Position numbers and translations under genes: made by a program. The notes under the pieces were generated by a model. That model was not told the origin of the DNA and ran no database searches. It was given only the letters and a program-made list of their open reading frames with translations. Positions 37,593 to 47,733 of a stretch of 64,000 nucleotides of DNA are shown here, in pieces. Every line of letters begins with the position of its first letter. Position 1 is the stretch's first letter. Source of the DNA: Nakamurella panacisegetis (GTDB lineage Bacteria; Actinomycetota; Actinomycetes; Mycobacteriales; Nakamurellaceae); contig NZ_LT629710.1 of NCBI RefSeq assembly GCF_900104535.1, forward strand, positions 4,313,501 to 4,377,500, in the 5' to 3' direction.

Positions 37593-38873
37593 CTAGGACT
37601 GTCCGGCCAGCGAATCGATCTTGGTCGCCGCCCCGGGGAGAGCGGTGGCCGGGTCACTCTTGCCGAAGATCACCGAGGAGGACCAGGCGTCGCGGAAGGT
37701 CTGCCAGATCTGCACCGAGTTGGAGACGTTCGGGACCTCCACGGTGCGGGCCGCCTGGTCGGCGAACAACTTGTACTCAGGGTTCTTGGTCAGGTAGTCG
37801 GCGTAGACCGTCGACACGTCCTTGCGGAGCGGCATCTGCCCGGTCAGGGTGAGGAGCTGGGAGTCCTGCGCGACGCTGGTCGAGAACTTCATGAACTCCC
37901 AGGCCGTGCCGCGGTTCTGACAGCTCGCGTACATCCCGACATTCTTCGCGTCGGAGAACGTGTGGATCTTGTCCGCCGCGGTGCCCTTGGAAGTGGGGAC
38001 CGGAACGACGCCCCAGTCGACCTTGCCCTTGTAGTTGGCGATGGCCCAGGGGCCGACAACGGCCATGGCCGCGACCCCGTCGGCGAACGAGTCACCGTTG
38101 TAGGTCTCGGTACCGGCCAGTTTGTCGGTGTAGAGGGTCTTCCAGAAGTTGGCGACCGCCAGCCCCTCAGGGGAGTTGAAGGTCGACTTCTTGTCCACCA
38201 GCAGTTGCTTGCCCCCGGTCTCGGCCGCGTACAGCGGGTAGAAGTCGAACCAGGACTGGTAGAACTGGCTGGCCGGAGACGGGAAGATGGCGTACTTCGC
38301 CGCACCGGAGGACACGATCTTCTTGCTCGTCGCGATGAAATCGGCGTAGGTGGCCAGGGCCGGTGTGGTGATGCCGGCCTTGGCGAAGATCTTCTTGTTG
38401 TAGAAGATCATCACCGGGTTGGACTTCCACGGCAGCTGGTAGTAGTGCCCGTCGGAGGATTGATACTGCTTGCTGATGTCGCCGGTGCGCCCCTCGATGT
38501 AGGACGCTCCGTCGGCGAACGAGTTCAGATCGACCAGGCCGCCCTGCTTCTGGAACTGCGGGACCGCGGCCGGCGACGTGTTGTAGATCAGGCACGGCTC
38601 GGTGCCGGCCGTGATGGCCGCCCCGATGACCTCTTCGGAGGACTTGCCGGCCGGAACCTCCTCGGCCGTCACCGTCTGGTCGGGATGGGCCGTGTTCCAG
38701 GCCGCCACGGCTTGTTTGCCCCAGGCGACCTCCTGCGCGTTGTTGGAGTACCAGATCTTGATCGGACCGGTCGCGGTGGAACTCGAACCCGAACCCCCGC
38801 TGCTGGATCCGCAGGCGGTCAGGGCGATGGTGCCGAGGAGCAGGCCGGCGATGGCCAGCGACGTGCGTTTCAT
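37593..38873 (-). CDS. ABC transporter sugar-binding lipoprotein (MalE/UgpB type)
   Basis: A 426-residue extracellular solute-binding lipoprotein, family 1. The signal peptide has lipobox ALTAC (Cys21), followed by a short Ser/Gly linker and the binding fold from IKIWYSNNAQEVAWGKQAV. The ATG at 38873 has AAGGAAG upstream. It is the first structural gene of the glycan operon and likely binds oligosaccharides released outside the cell, which GH130 then processes. Confidence 0.88.
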   Translation of the reverse strand: MKRTSLAIAGLLLGTIALTACGSSSGGSGSSSTATGPIKIWYSNNAQEVAWGKQAVAAWNTAHPDQTVTAEEVPAGKSSEEVIGAAITAGTEPCLIYNTSPAAVPQFQKQGGLVDLNSFADGASYIEGRTGDISKQYQSSDGHYYQLPWKSNPVMIFYNKKIFAKAGITTPALATYADFIATSKKIVSSGAAKYAIFPSPASQFYQSWFDFYPLYAAETGGKQLLVDKKSTFNSPEGLAVANFWKTLYTDKLAGTETYNGDSFADGVAAMAVVGPWAIANYKGKVDWGVVPVPTSKGTAADKIHTFSDAKNVGMYASCQNRGTAWEFMKFSTSVAQDSQLLTLTGQMPLRKDVSTVYADYLTKNPEYKLFADQAARTVEVPNVSNSVQIWQTFRDAWSSSVIFGKSDPATALPGAATKIDSLAGQS

Positions 38874-39041
38874 GACGACTTCCTTGTCGTGGTGGGGACA
38901 GGTGTGTGGTGCACCGCTCCGATGAGAGGAGCGGAGGCCGTGGCCCGGTTTCGCGGACACGGCGGGGCAAGCGGGTGGCAACGCAAGGACACCGGAACTA
39001 GTACCCGGTGATGTGGGGAACGGTGGTGGAGCGGGCGTGCG

Positions 39042-40055
39042 CTAGGGCGGCGGGGCGGTGGAGCCCCGAAGGATGAAGGAGGCGGACGGAAGTTGGACAT
39101 CGGTGACAACGCCGCCGCCGAGCAGGGCCACCATGGCCGAGGCCGACGCCTGACCCCAGGCGAAGGCATCGGTCCGGACGGTGGTGAGCGGCGGATGCAG
39201 ATGGGCCGAGAGTTCGGCGTCGTCGAAGCCGACGATGGACAGATCGCCCGGCACGCTCAGGCCCCGACGGTGGGCCTCGGCCATCCCGGACACGGCCATC
39301 AGGTCGCTGGCGTAGAGGATCGCCGTCGGCGGGTGCGGTGCGTCCAGCAGTTCGGCGGTGGCCCGCGCACCGCCGGCGGCGGTGAAGTCCGATTCCACCC
39401 ACGACCCGGGCGGAAGACCGGCGGCACTGAGGGTCTCGGCCCAGGCGGACCGGCGCCGATCGGCGTGCAGGTACTCCTGCGGACCGCCGACGTGGGCGAT
39501 GCGACGGTGCCCCAGCGCGATCAGGTGATCCAGGGCCGTTCGCACACCGGGCAGGTCGTCCAGACAGACGGCCGGAATGCGGGAGTCCTCCGACGGGCGG
39601 TTGAGCGACACCGCCGGCAGCCGCAGCTCGGCCAGCAGGCTGGGTCGGGGGTCGGCCTGGCGAAGGTCCGTGACGAAGACACCGTCGACCCGTCCGTTGG
39701 CCAATTCCGTGTACGCCTGCTTCTCCTCTCGGACATCCGAGACGAAACGCAGCATCAGGGCCATTCCGATCGGTGCGATCACCTGCTCCAGCCCGGCGAT
39801 GAACGGCGGGAAGAACGGGTCGGCGCGCAGCATTTCCGGGCGCCGGGCCAGTACCAGTCCCAATGTGCCGGTCTTGGACGAGGAGAGTGCGCGGGCCGCA
39901 TGACTGGCCCGAAACCCCAGGTCCTCGACCGCCTGCAGGATACGGAGCCGGGTGGCCGAGGCGACCCCGGGCTTGTCGTTCAGGGCCAGGGACACGAGCC
40001 CCTTGGACACCCCGGCGCGCGCAGCGACGTCAGAGATCGTGGGTTTTGCGCTCAC
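39042..40055 (-). CDS. LacI-family transcriptional repressor
   Basis: A 337-residue regulator with an N-terminal HTH and hinge (ISDVAARAGVSKGLVSLALN at 6-25; ARALSSSKTGTLGLV) and a periplasmic-binding-like effector domain. The GTG at 40055 is preceded by GAAGGGA. Its own promoter contains a perfect LacI-type palindrome TAAACCGGTTTA overlapping the -10 element, so autorepression is likely. The sugar operon starts 168 nt downstream in the same direction and is the probable target. Confidence 0.88.
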   Translation of the reverse strand: MSAKPTISDVAARAGVSKGLVSLALNDKPGVASATRLRILQAVEDLGFRASHAARALSSSKTGTLGLVLARRPEMLRADPFFPPFIAGLEQVIAPIGMALMLRFVSDVREEKQAYTELANGRVDGVFVTDLRQADPRPSLLAELRLPAVSLNRPSEDSRIPAVCLDDLPGVRTALDHLIALGHRRIAHVGGPQEYLHADRRRSAWAETLSAAGLPPGSWVESDFTAAGGARATAELLDAPHPPTAILYASDLMAVSGMAEAHRRGLSVPGDLSIVGFDDAELSAHLHPPLTTVRTDAFAWGQASASAMVALLGGGVVTDVQLPSASFILRGSTAPPP

Positions 40056-40090
40056 TCGCCGTCCCTTCACCGTTGAATCCGACTGCGAGG

Positions 40091-40120
40091 ATTAAACCGG
40101 TTTAGGGCGAATTCTGTCAA
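40091..40120 (-). promoter_or_regulatory. lacI promoter with overlapping operator
   Basis: On the minus strand TTGACA (40115-40120), an 18-nt spacer and TTTAAT (40091-40096) form a good sigma-70-type promoter, about 30-40 nt upstream of the lacI start. The perfect 12-bp palindrome TAAACCGGTTTA (40093-40104) overlaps the -10 box, the classic position for a repressor. Confidence 0.7.
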
Positions 40121-40219
40121 GCACTCTTTCTTCGTCCGCCCTTGGTCGGGGCGGCCGTCGATGGCCTGATCGATTCCGGAGAGTCGTCCTCTGCGTTCCC
40201 GCGGTGGACGGCGCGGGCG

Positions 40220-41935
<1,716 letters not shown>

Positions 41936-42007
41936 TCAACCTTGACACGCGACGGACGGTTCACCCATACACCGTATGGAGGAACTTCCGCAATCGGGCG
42001 GGCAGGC

Positions 42008-42022
42008 GGGACTTTCGGCACT
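42008..42022 (+). promoter_or_regulatory. DosR-box-like site (GGGACTTTCGGCACT)
   Basis: It lies in the divergent region, 87 nt before the nitroreductase ATG and 75 nt from the kinase start. It keeps the GGGACTTTCGG half of the island motif and is followed by GGTCC at 42023-42027. Confidence 0.65.
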
Positions 42023-42109
42023 GGTCCGATCCGCGTCGCCCGAGCAGAGTGAGGGCAGATCGGCATCCGTCTCGGCTGTCGATTCGGCAGGCAGCGAGGA
42101 CCGGAGAGC

Positions 42110-43099
42110 ATGACGACGCTTCTGAGGCCAGTAGGCAATCTCACCGACGGAGAAGTCGAGTCCGTGTTGCAGGCGGCGATTGCCGCCCCTTCGCTGCACA
42201 ACAGCCAGCCGTGGTTGTTCCGATGCACCGACCGGACGATCGAGCTGCGAGCGGACCCGGAACGCATGCTGCCGGCCAGCGATCCGGACCGTCGGGAGAC
42301 GTTGTTGGCGTGCGGTGCGGCCCTGCTGAATCTGCGGATCGCGATCGGCGCGTTGGGATCGGCGGTCGATCTGCGGTTGCTGCCCGATCCGGCGGATCGC
42401 GATCTGCTGGCCATCCTCCGGCCCGAGGGGTTCGCCCGGGTGACTCCGCATGACCAGCGGCTGGCACGCGCGATCCGCCAGCGTCACACGAGCCGGCGCC
42501 CGTTCCTCGATGAGCCGGTGCCGCCCGAGTTGTGTGCCGAGATGCGGCGCGCGGCCCGGACCGAGCAGTCCTGGTTGGCCACCGTCGCACCGGCCCAGCA
42601 GAGCCGGTTGCGCGACATCCTGGCCGAGGCCCATCGGGTGCAACAACAGGATCCACAGTTCAGAGCCGAGTTCGAAGCGTGGACGGCCCGCACCGGTGAC
42701 TCGTCCGACGGTGTGCCGCTGCGCAGCGCGGGCATCCGCCCGGCGCCGCAGGATGTCTGGACGATGCGCGACTTCGGCACCGGGTCGGCGCCGGAACGCC
42801 GGCCCGGCAAGGAGTTCGAATCGGATCCGCTGGTTGCCGTCATCGGCTCGTTCCACGATCTCCCGTTGGCGCAACTGAACGCCGGCCAGGCGATGCAGCG
42901 GGTATTGCTGACCGCCACCGCCGGTGGTCTGGCCTCCTCCTTCATGTCGCAGGTCATCGAGGTGCCGTCGGCGCGGGCCGAACTTCGAGGGCTGCTCGGC
43001 GGCGCCCTGTGGCCGCAGACCGTCCTTCGGCTGGGTTACGGCTCACCGGCCCCCCCGACTCCCCGACGGCGGCTCGACGAGGTGCTCAGCGTCGACTGA
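42110..43099 (+). CDS. Acg-family nitroreductase-like protein
   Basis: A 329-residue protein of the actinobacterial Acg subgroup of the nitroreductase fold, with the typical AIAAPSLHNSQPWLF near residue 23 and SSFMSQVIEVPSAR near 285. Relatives Rv2032 (acg), Rv3127 and Rv3131 belong to the DosR regulon. Acg has lost ordinary nitroreductase activity and is thought to sequester FMN. The gene stands between and opposite to devS-like and devR-like genes, behind a DosR-box-like motif. Confidence 0.82.
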   Translation: MTTLLRPVGNLTDGEVESVLQAAIAAPSLHNSQPWLFRCTDRTIELRADPERMLPASDPDRRETLLACGAALLNLRIAIGALGSAVDLRLLPDPADRDLLAILRPEGFARVTPHDQRLARAIRQRHTSRRPFLDEPVPPELCAEMRRAARTEQSWLATVAPAQQSRLRDILAEAHRVQQQDPQFRAEFEAWTARTGDSSDGVPLRSAGIRPAPQDVWTMRDFGTGSAPERRPGKEFESDPLVAVIGSFHDLPLAQLNAGQAMQRVLLTATAGGLASSFMSQVIEVPSARAELRGLLGGALWPQTVLRLGYGSPAPPTPRRRLDEVLSVD

Positions 43100-43192
43100 G
43101 GGGCCGCACAGCAAGGGCCGCGCACGTCAAAGCCGAACACCCCGGAGTGGGACACTGGCCGCGTCACTCGACCCGGCTCGGCGCGACCTCAC

Positions 43193-43837
43193 CTATCGGG
43201 TTCGAGCGCGCATCTCGGTCGCGAGGACAGCAGCCTGGGTGCGGCGTTCCATTCCCAGCTTGGCCAACAGCCGTGAGACGTAGTTCTTGACCGTCTTCTC
43301 GGCCAGGAACATCCGCTCGGCGATCTGCCGGTTGGTCAAACCTTCACCGATCAGATCCAGGACGGTGTGCTCCTGCTCGGTCAGCCCGGCCAGCGGCCCT
43401 GGCCGATCCGAGTCGGTACCGGCCCGCAGCCGATTCATCAAGGCCGCCGCGGCCCGGTTGTCCAGCAGGGACCGTCCGGCGCCGACCGTCCGCACCGCGG
43501 ACAACAGGTCCAACCCCGTGATGTCCTTGATGACGTACCCGCCGGCGCCCGCCATGATCGCGTCGACCATGGCCTGTTCGTCGGGGTAGGAGGTGAACAT
43601 CAGGCAATTCAGATCCGGCAGCATCGACCGCAGCTCCCGGCACAGTTCCACACCGTTCCCGTCGGGCAGCCGCACATCAAGCACCGCGACATCGGGCCGG
43701 GCGGCCGGAATGCGGGCCAGCGCCTCGGCCACGGTGGATGCCTGCCCGACCACGGTCATGTCGGATTCTTCGTCCAGCAGGTCGGCGACGCCGCGACGGA
43801 CGACTTCGTGGTCATCGGTGAGGAAAACCTTCAGCAT
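43193..43837 (-). CDS. DevR/DosR-like response regulator (NarL/FixJ family)
   Basis: A 214-residue response regulator strongly resembling M. tuberculosis DosR over its length. The receiver has Asp54 in [12 protein letters not shown] and Lys104 in YVIKDI; the linker has [16 protein letters not shown]; the LuxR-type HTH has [21 protein letters not shown]. Identity in the recognition helix predicts binding to DosR-type boxes, which are abundant in this island. It ends a minus-strand cluster (DoxX-like, Usp, flavodoxin, devR). A box-like site lies 61 nt upstream. Confidence 0.9.
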   Translation of the reverse strand: MLKVFLTDDHEVVRRGVADLLDEESDMTVVGQASTVAEALARIPAARPDVAVLDVRLPDGNGVELCRELRSMLPDLNCLMFTSYPDEQAMVDAIMAGAGGYVIKDITGLDLLSAVRTVGAGRSLLDNRAAAALMNRLRAGTDSDRPGPLAGLTEQEHTVLDLIGEGLTNRQIAERMFLAEKTVKNYVSRLLAKLGMERRTQAAVLATEMRARTR

Positions 43838-43898
43838 CTTCGCGCTCCCGAATCAGCCCCGGGCCGCCGACGGCGGCGTGCAACCAACAGGCCAATTC

Positions 43899-43912
43899 TA
43901 GGGCGTAAGGAC
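43899..43912 (-). promoter_or_regulatory. DosR-box-like site upstream of the devR-like gene
   Basis: Read on the minus strand it is GTCCTTACGCCCTA, 11 of 14 matches to GACCTTCGGCCCTA. It lies 61 nt before the regulator ATG, consistent with autoactivation as known for DosR. Confidence 0.5.
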
Positions 43913-43982
43913 GACGTGCGGTGGATCGCGTGCGGATCATTGTTGCCGGGTCGGCACCTGCGCCGCTGGTCCCTCATCCGGC

Positions 43983-44540
43983 CTAGAGCAGGTCGTCGCG
44001 ATGGCCACGCAGGACCAGCGGCTCGATGTGCGCCGTGATCTCCCGCCCCCAGGACGCAGCCCGCTCCAGTTCGCCCGGAACCAGCTGGTTGTCGGCATCG
44101 ACCAGGAAGCTGACCGGTCCGGCCACCACCTTCACCCCGTGCTGGTGCAACAGATGCTTGATGGCCCGCCCGGCCCGCCCGCTCAACAGGGGGCTGATGT
44201 TCCGCCTCGTGTCGAACACGGCGGCTCGGCTCGGGAGCGGATCCTCGCGTTCCAGCCACTCGCGCAATCCGATGCCGGTTGCGTCCGGTTCCAGTTGTTT
44301 GTGGCTGTCGGGTTCGCTCGCCTGGTCGGCCGCTCCTTGCCGGGTGGTCGGCCGGCTCAGGGACCAGGCATGAGTAGGCGCGCCGATGATCAGCAGGTCG
44401 GCGGTCGACACGATCGTCGGATCGGCGGATCCGACCGGTTGGCACCAGACCGAGTGGACCGGCCGAATCGAATCGGCGATGGCCTCGGCCACCTGCCGGG
44501 TGTTGCCGAACATCGATTCGTAGACGACGACGATGTGCAT
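43983..44540 (-). CDS. flavodoxin-like protein
   Basis: A 185-residue FMN-binding flavodoxin-fold protein. The phosphate loop region is ESMFGNTRQVAEAIA at residues 8-22, LLIIGAPTHAW carries the second flavin loop, and there is a C-terminal KVVAGPVSFLVD strand. It may act as a low-potential electron carrier or a quinone-reductase-like protein under low oxygen. It lies 40 nt downstream of a universal stress protein gene and upstream of devR, probably one transcript. Confidence 0.75.
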   Translation of the reverse strand: MHIVVVYESMFGNTRQVAEAIADSIRPVHSVWCQPVGSADPTIVSTADLLIIGAPTHAWSLSRPTTRQGAADQASEPDSHKQLEPDATGIGLREWLEREDPLPSRAAVFDTRRNISPLLSGRAGRAIKHLLHQHGVKVVAGPVSFLVDADNQLVPGELERAASWGREITAHIEPLVLRGHRDDLL

Positions 44541-44580
44541 GGACGCTGCTCCTCGATCAGGGGTGGACGAGAGGATCTGG

Positions 44581-45498
44581 TCAGGGCCGATCGGGCCGGG
44601 TACGGACCACGGCGACCGGACAGGGCGAATGGGCGATCAGTGTGTGGCTGGTGGAGCCCAGGAGCAGCCCGGCGATGGCGCTGCGGCCACGGCTTCCGAC
44701 CACGATCAGACTGGGCCGGGCGTCGAGCGGAACCTGCTGATAGCGGTGCAGGATCTGGGTGGCCGGGTGGCCGTGCAACAAGGTGGGCAGGACGGGGACG
44801 TCGGGGTACTTGTCGGCCCAGCCGGTCAGCTGTTCGGCCAGCAACCGCTGCTCCCGCTCCTGACGTCGCTGGTCCGCGGCCTCCGAGGAGTAGTACGGCA
44901 CATCGATGACGCCCGGCTCCTCCCCCCAGCAGTGCAGCGGAACCAGACACGCCTGCCGCAACGAGGCTTCCTGCAGGGCGAAGGCCAACGGTGCGGCGTC
45001 CAGGTCCGAGCCCTCCACCCCCACCCACACCGGCCGGTTGGACGGGTTGTCGGCCGCGACGTCGCGCAACACGACGACCGGACCTCGGCCATGGGCGGCC
45101 ACCCGCGCCGCCACCGACCCGAGCACCGCCTCGGTCCACTCGCTGTCACCGTGGGACCCGAGCACCGTCAGCAACGCCGACCCGGTCGCTTCGATCAGCA
45201 CTCGAGCCGCGTTGCCGCGGCGCAGCAGCGTCGACACCGTCAATTCCGGGAATTGGGCCCGTATCGCCTCGGCGGCGTCGGTGAGCACCTGCTGCGCCCA
45301 GTGCCTGACGTCGGTGTAGACATCCGGGGCGATCATCACTCCCGGCCCGGCGAACCCCACCGACACGTCATAGGCGAGCAGCAACGTCAACTCGGCCCGG
45401 CGACGCACAGCGGCGCCGGCCGCCCATCGGGCGGCGTCCAACGCGCAGGCCGACCCATCGATCCCGACCACCACCTGGTTGTCCGGGTACCCGCTCAT
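44581..45498 (-). CDS. tandem universal stress protein (two Usp domains)
   Basis: A 305-residue protein with two Usp domains. Both ATP loops are intact: VVVGIDGSACALDAA with GSHGDSEWTEAVLGSVA in the first; VGVEGSD with VGSRGRSAIAGLLLGSTS in the second. It is similar in build to DosR-regulated Rv1996, Rv2005c, Rv2623 and Rv3134c, which bind ATP and slow growth. In M. tuberculosis a Usp gene precedes devR; here a Usp and a flavodoxin gene do. The ATG at 45498 has AAAGGGA upstream. Confidence 0.87.
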   Translation of the reverse strand: MSGYPDNQVVVGIDGSACALDAARWAAGAAVRRRAELTLLLAYDVSVGFAGPGVMIAPDVYTDVRHWAQQVLTDAAEAIRAQFPELTVSTLLRRGNAARVLIEATGSALLTVLGSHGDSEWTEAVLGSVAARVAAHGRGPVVVLRDVAADNPSNRPVWVGVEGSDLDAAPLAFALQEASLRQACLVPLHCWGEEPGVIDVPYYSSEAADQRRQEREQRLLAEQLTGWADKYPDVPVLPTLLHGHPATQILHRYQQVPLDARPSLIVVGSRGRSAIAGLLLGSTSHTLIAHSPCPVAVVRTRPDRP

Positions 45499-45528
45499 CC
45501 CATCGTCCCTTTCCGTCCAACCGCGTCG

Positions 45529-45576
45529 GCCCCCGGCGTCGATGCCGGGGGCTTCCTCGTCGCCGCGCAAGCGGCG
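45529..45576 (-). terminator. two adjacent hairpins after the DoxX-like gene
   Basis: GCCCCCGGC-GTCGAT-GCCGGGGGC (45529-45552) and CGCCGC-GCAA-GCGGCG (45561-45576) lie in the 80 nt between the DoxX-like stop and the Usp start. They may terminate or attenuate transcription within the minus-strand cluster. Confidence 0.6.
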
Positions 45577-45578
45577 GG

Positions 45579-46190
45579 CTATCGCAGGATGCGGTACTGC
45601 TGCACCACCGGACGCCGCGACCACCAGCGTCCCAACCCCCACGCCGACCCAACACCCAACGTCGCCACCACGATCAACCCCACCGCAAAGATCAAGTGGT
45701 AGTCCAGGAACGGGTTCGTCGAGCCACTGGCCGTGCCGGTCGAGGTGAACCGGGCCATCGGCCATTCCGCCACCCACATCAACACCAGCAAGATGGATCC
45801 GGCCACCGCCGCCACGCGCAACAACACCCCCGTGATCAACGCGACTCCGATTCCCAGCAAGCCGATCATGAACAACCAATCAGCCCACCCGTTGCCGGCC
45901 ATCGACCGGAACCCGCTCTGCCACGGACCGACCTCCACGTGACTCAGGAACCCTCGCGTCGGCGAGCCACCTCGCACCCACCCCTGCGAACTCTGCGTCG
46001 AGTAGCCCCAGCCGAATGCCTTGTCGGCGAACGCCCACAAGAACACCCACCCAAGACCGAACCGCAACAACTCCACCGACCAATGCGGTCGACCCATCCC
46101 CGCCACCGGCGACACGCGGGTTTCCACCGCGGCAGCGGCACCACCCTGATCCACCGGAACCCGAACCGACCGACGCTCGTCCGTCGACAT
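45579..46190 (-). CDS. DoxX-like membrane protein
   Basis: A 203-residue membrane protein with four helices in the DoxX pattern (LLRFGLGWVFLWAFADKAFG; ADWLFMIGLLGIGVALITGV; then two more). The family includes quinone- and sulfur-linked redox proteins and respiratory stress factors. The ATG at 46190 is favoured because AGAGGAG lies seven bases upstream; a GTG one codon earlier is possible. Many codons end in G or T (TTG, GGT, GGG), unlike most neighbours. A DosR-box-like site lies 70 nt upstream. Confidence 0.72.
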   Translation of the reverse strand: MSTDERRSVRVPVDQGGAAAAVETRVSPVAGMGRPHWSVELLRFGLGWVFLWAFADKAFGWGYSTQSSQGWVRGGSPTRGFLSHVEVGPWQSGFRSMAGNGWADWLFMIGLLGIGVALITGVLLRVAAVAGSILLVLMWVAEWPMARFTSTGTASGSTNPFLDYHLIFAVGLIVVATLGVGSAWGLGRWWSRRPVVQQYRILR

Positions 46191-46260
46191 CACCGAACTC
46201 CTCTCACCTCATCGAAACACCAGGACCAACAAAGCATCTCCCCCGCCACCACCCCCGAAG

Positions 46261-46275
46261 AGGGCCGAAAGTCAC
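46261..46275 (-). promoter_or_regulatory. DosR-box-like site upstream of the DoxX-like gene
   Basis: Minus-strand reading GTGACTTTCGGCCCT, 70 nt before the DoxX-like ATG. It overlaps the last codon and stop of the membrane-protein gene upstream, so the DoxX-like gene probably has its own regulated promoter. Confidence 0.65.
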
Positions 46276-46754
46276 ATCCCGCGCGGCATTGGACCCACTG
46301 CGTGACGATGGACCAACCAACCGATCAGCATCACCAGCAGGCCGGCCACGAACATGACCGGCTGCAAGAAGAAGAAGTGCCCGACCATCAACCACTGAAC
46401 GACGATCCAGCCCACCTGAGCCGTTCCGGCCAGCATGGTCAGGGCGAACGCCGCACGCGAAGCGAGCACCTCGGCGACCGCGGCCGTCGCCATCGGCACG
46501 GCGACGATCAACAGGAGGAAGATTCCCGGCCACACCCATGTCGAGAACGGTGTCGACCGAAGCCACTCCGAGGGAATGCCGATGCGATCGTCGGCGATCA
46601 GTCCGACCCCGCCGTAGACCGCCCCGACGGCGACCACCACCTCCAGCGCAACCAGAACCCAGCGGGCCCGCCCGGCTCCGCCGGCAGCTCCCCGATGTTG
46701 GCCGGCCGGAGCCGACGATATCGAGGGCGATGATGCGATTCTGGAATGAACCAC
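46272..46754 (-). CDS. hypothetical membrane protein, four predicted helices
   Basis: A 160-residue protein of unknown function. After about 35 polar residues come four hydrophobic segments (WVLVALEVVVAVGAVYGGVG; WVWPGIFLLLIVAVPMATAA; FALTMLAGTAQVGWIVVQW; FLQPVMFVAGLLVMLIGWLV). The GTG at 46754 has GGAGGAAGG directly upstream and is the best start. It is divergent from a Usp gene, and a DosR-box-like motif lies between them. I do not recognise a family. Confidence 0.6.
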   Translation of the reverse strand: MVHSRIASSPSISSAPAGQHRGAAGGAGRARWVLVALEVVVAVGAVYGGVGLIADDRIGIPSEWLRSTPFSTWVWPGIFLLLIVAVPMATAAVAEVLASRAAFALTMLAGTAQVGWIVVQWLMVGHFFFLQPVMFVAGLLVMLIGWLVHRHAVGPMPRGM

Positions 46755-46890
46755 GGCCTTCCTCCGATCCAGTGCCGGGCCGACCGCGGTGATCGGCCGA
46801 TGACCAGCGTGGTTCGGTCCCCGGCCGGGGTCCAGAGGAAAAGGTCCCGTTCGGGCCGACCAGGGTTGGTGCCGCACATGGCCGCTTGAT

Positions 46891-46904
46891 GACCTTCGGC
46901 CCTA
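46891..46904 (+). promoter_or_regulatory. DosR-box-like site (GACCTTCGGCCCTA)
   Basis: One of three identical core copies in the island, 81 nt before the Usp ATG at 46986. It could also serve the divergent membrane-protein gene 136 nt away. Confidence 0.72.
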
Positions 46905-46985
46905 TCGCCACGAGCGCGCAGGGACGACAGTCCATTCGTGGGAAGGCCCGAGACCGATCGGTCCGCCCCCGGAAGGGAACTCATC

Positions 46986-47513
46986 ATGACCTTGCTTGCC
47001 GGTGCTGCTCGAATCGTCGCCGCGGTCGACGGCTCACCGTCGTCGGTGCGGGGCCTGGCCCAGGCCCTCCGGCTGTCCACCGATCCCGAGGTGCGGGTGA
47101 CCGCCGTCCAGGTCTGGCATCGGTACTACGGAGTCAACCTGCCGTCCACCTGGACCCCAGAGGCCGACGCTCTCCGCGTCCTGGAGAATTCGATCCACGC
47201 GGCCGGCGTCGATCCCGGACGGATCGAGCGATTGGTCATCGAAGGCGATGCCACGCAGGAATTGCTCCGGCTCAGCCGGACGGCCGACCTGTTGGTGCTC
47301 GGCAGCCGGGGACACGCGGGAATGGCCGGCCTGCTGATCGGTTCGGTCAGCTCGGCCTGCGCCGCCCACGCCCACTGCCCCGTCCTGGTCGTGCATGCGG
47401 ACGACCGGCTGCTCGGCCGGCCGCCCGGCCCCCCGGACGCGCCCGAACGAGCTGACCCGGCGGCCCGAGAATCGGCCCCGGCCCGGCCCGGTGGCCCAGC
47501 CGACCGGCGATGA
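46986..47513 (+). CDS. universal stress protein (single Usp domain)
   Basis: A 175-residue Usp with nucleotide-binding loops VAAVDGSPSSVRG and LGSRGHAGMAGLLIGSVS, so ATP binding is likely. A Pro/Arg-rich tail of about 25 residues follows the domain. ATG at 46986 has GGAAGGG at a normal distance. It is preceded by a strong DosR-box-like motif and followed by an 8-bp hairpin at 47532-47551. Confidence 0.83.
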   Translation: MTLLAGAARIVAAVDGSPSSVRGLAQALRLSTDPEVRVTAVQVWHRYYGVNLPSTWTPEADALRVLENSIHAAGVDPGRIERLVIEGDATQELLRLSRTADLLVLGSRGHAGMAGLLIGSVSSACAAHAHCPVLVVHADDRLLGRPPGPPDAPERADPAARESAPARPGGPADRR

Positions 47514-47531
47514 GACAGACCCTTCCGCGCG

Positions 47532-47551
47532 CGGGCGGACGGCTCCGCCCG
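47532..47551 (+). terminator. GC-rich hairpin after the Usp gene
   Basis: CGGGCGGA-CGGC-TCCGCCCG, an 8-bp stem with a tetraloop, 18 nt after the stop. No U-tract. The remaining 180 nt to the next gene show nothing else I can name. Confidence 0.55.
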
Positions 47552-47733
47552 AGGGTGCCGCGGCCGAGTGCATCCTGCCGTTGGACCGACTGGTGGAACC
47601 TTCGCAATCCCCCGCCCTCCCGGTTCGCCTACGCCGTACGCTTCGAATGCAGCGACAACAAGCCCGCTGACCGTCGCGTTACCGCCGGTATTTGCGTGCC
47701 GTGCCGTGGCCTGGGCCATGGAGTCGAATCCCG

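Noticed and set aside
45061-45090. A GGACCTCGGCC sequence inside the Usp gene resembling the DosR-box-like motif
   Set aside because: It is in coding sequence, lacks the second half and probably reflects codon use.
46809-46860. GGTTCGGTCCCC and AAGGTCCCGTTCGGGCC near the membrane-protein gene as further boxes
   Set aside because: Only half-site matches with wrong spacing; not clearly better than chance in this GC-rich DNA.
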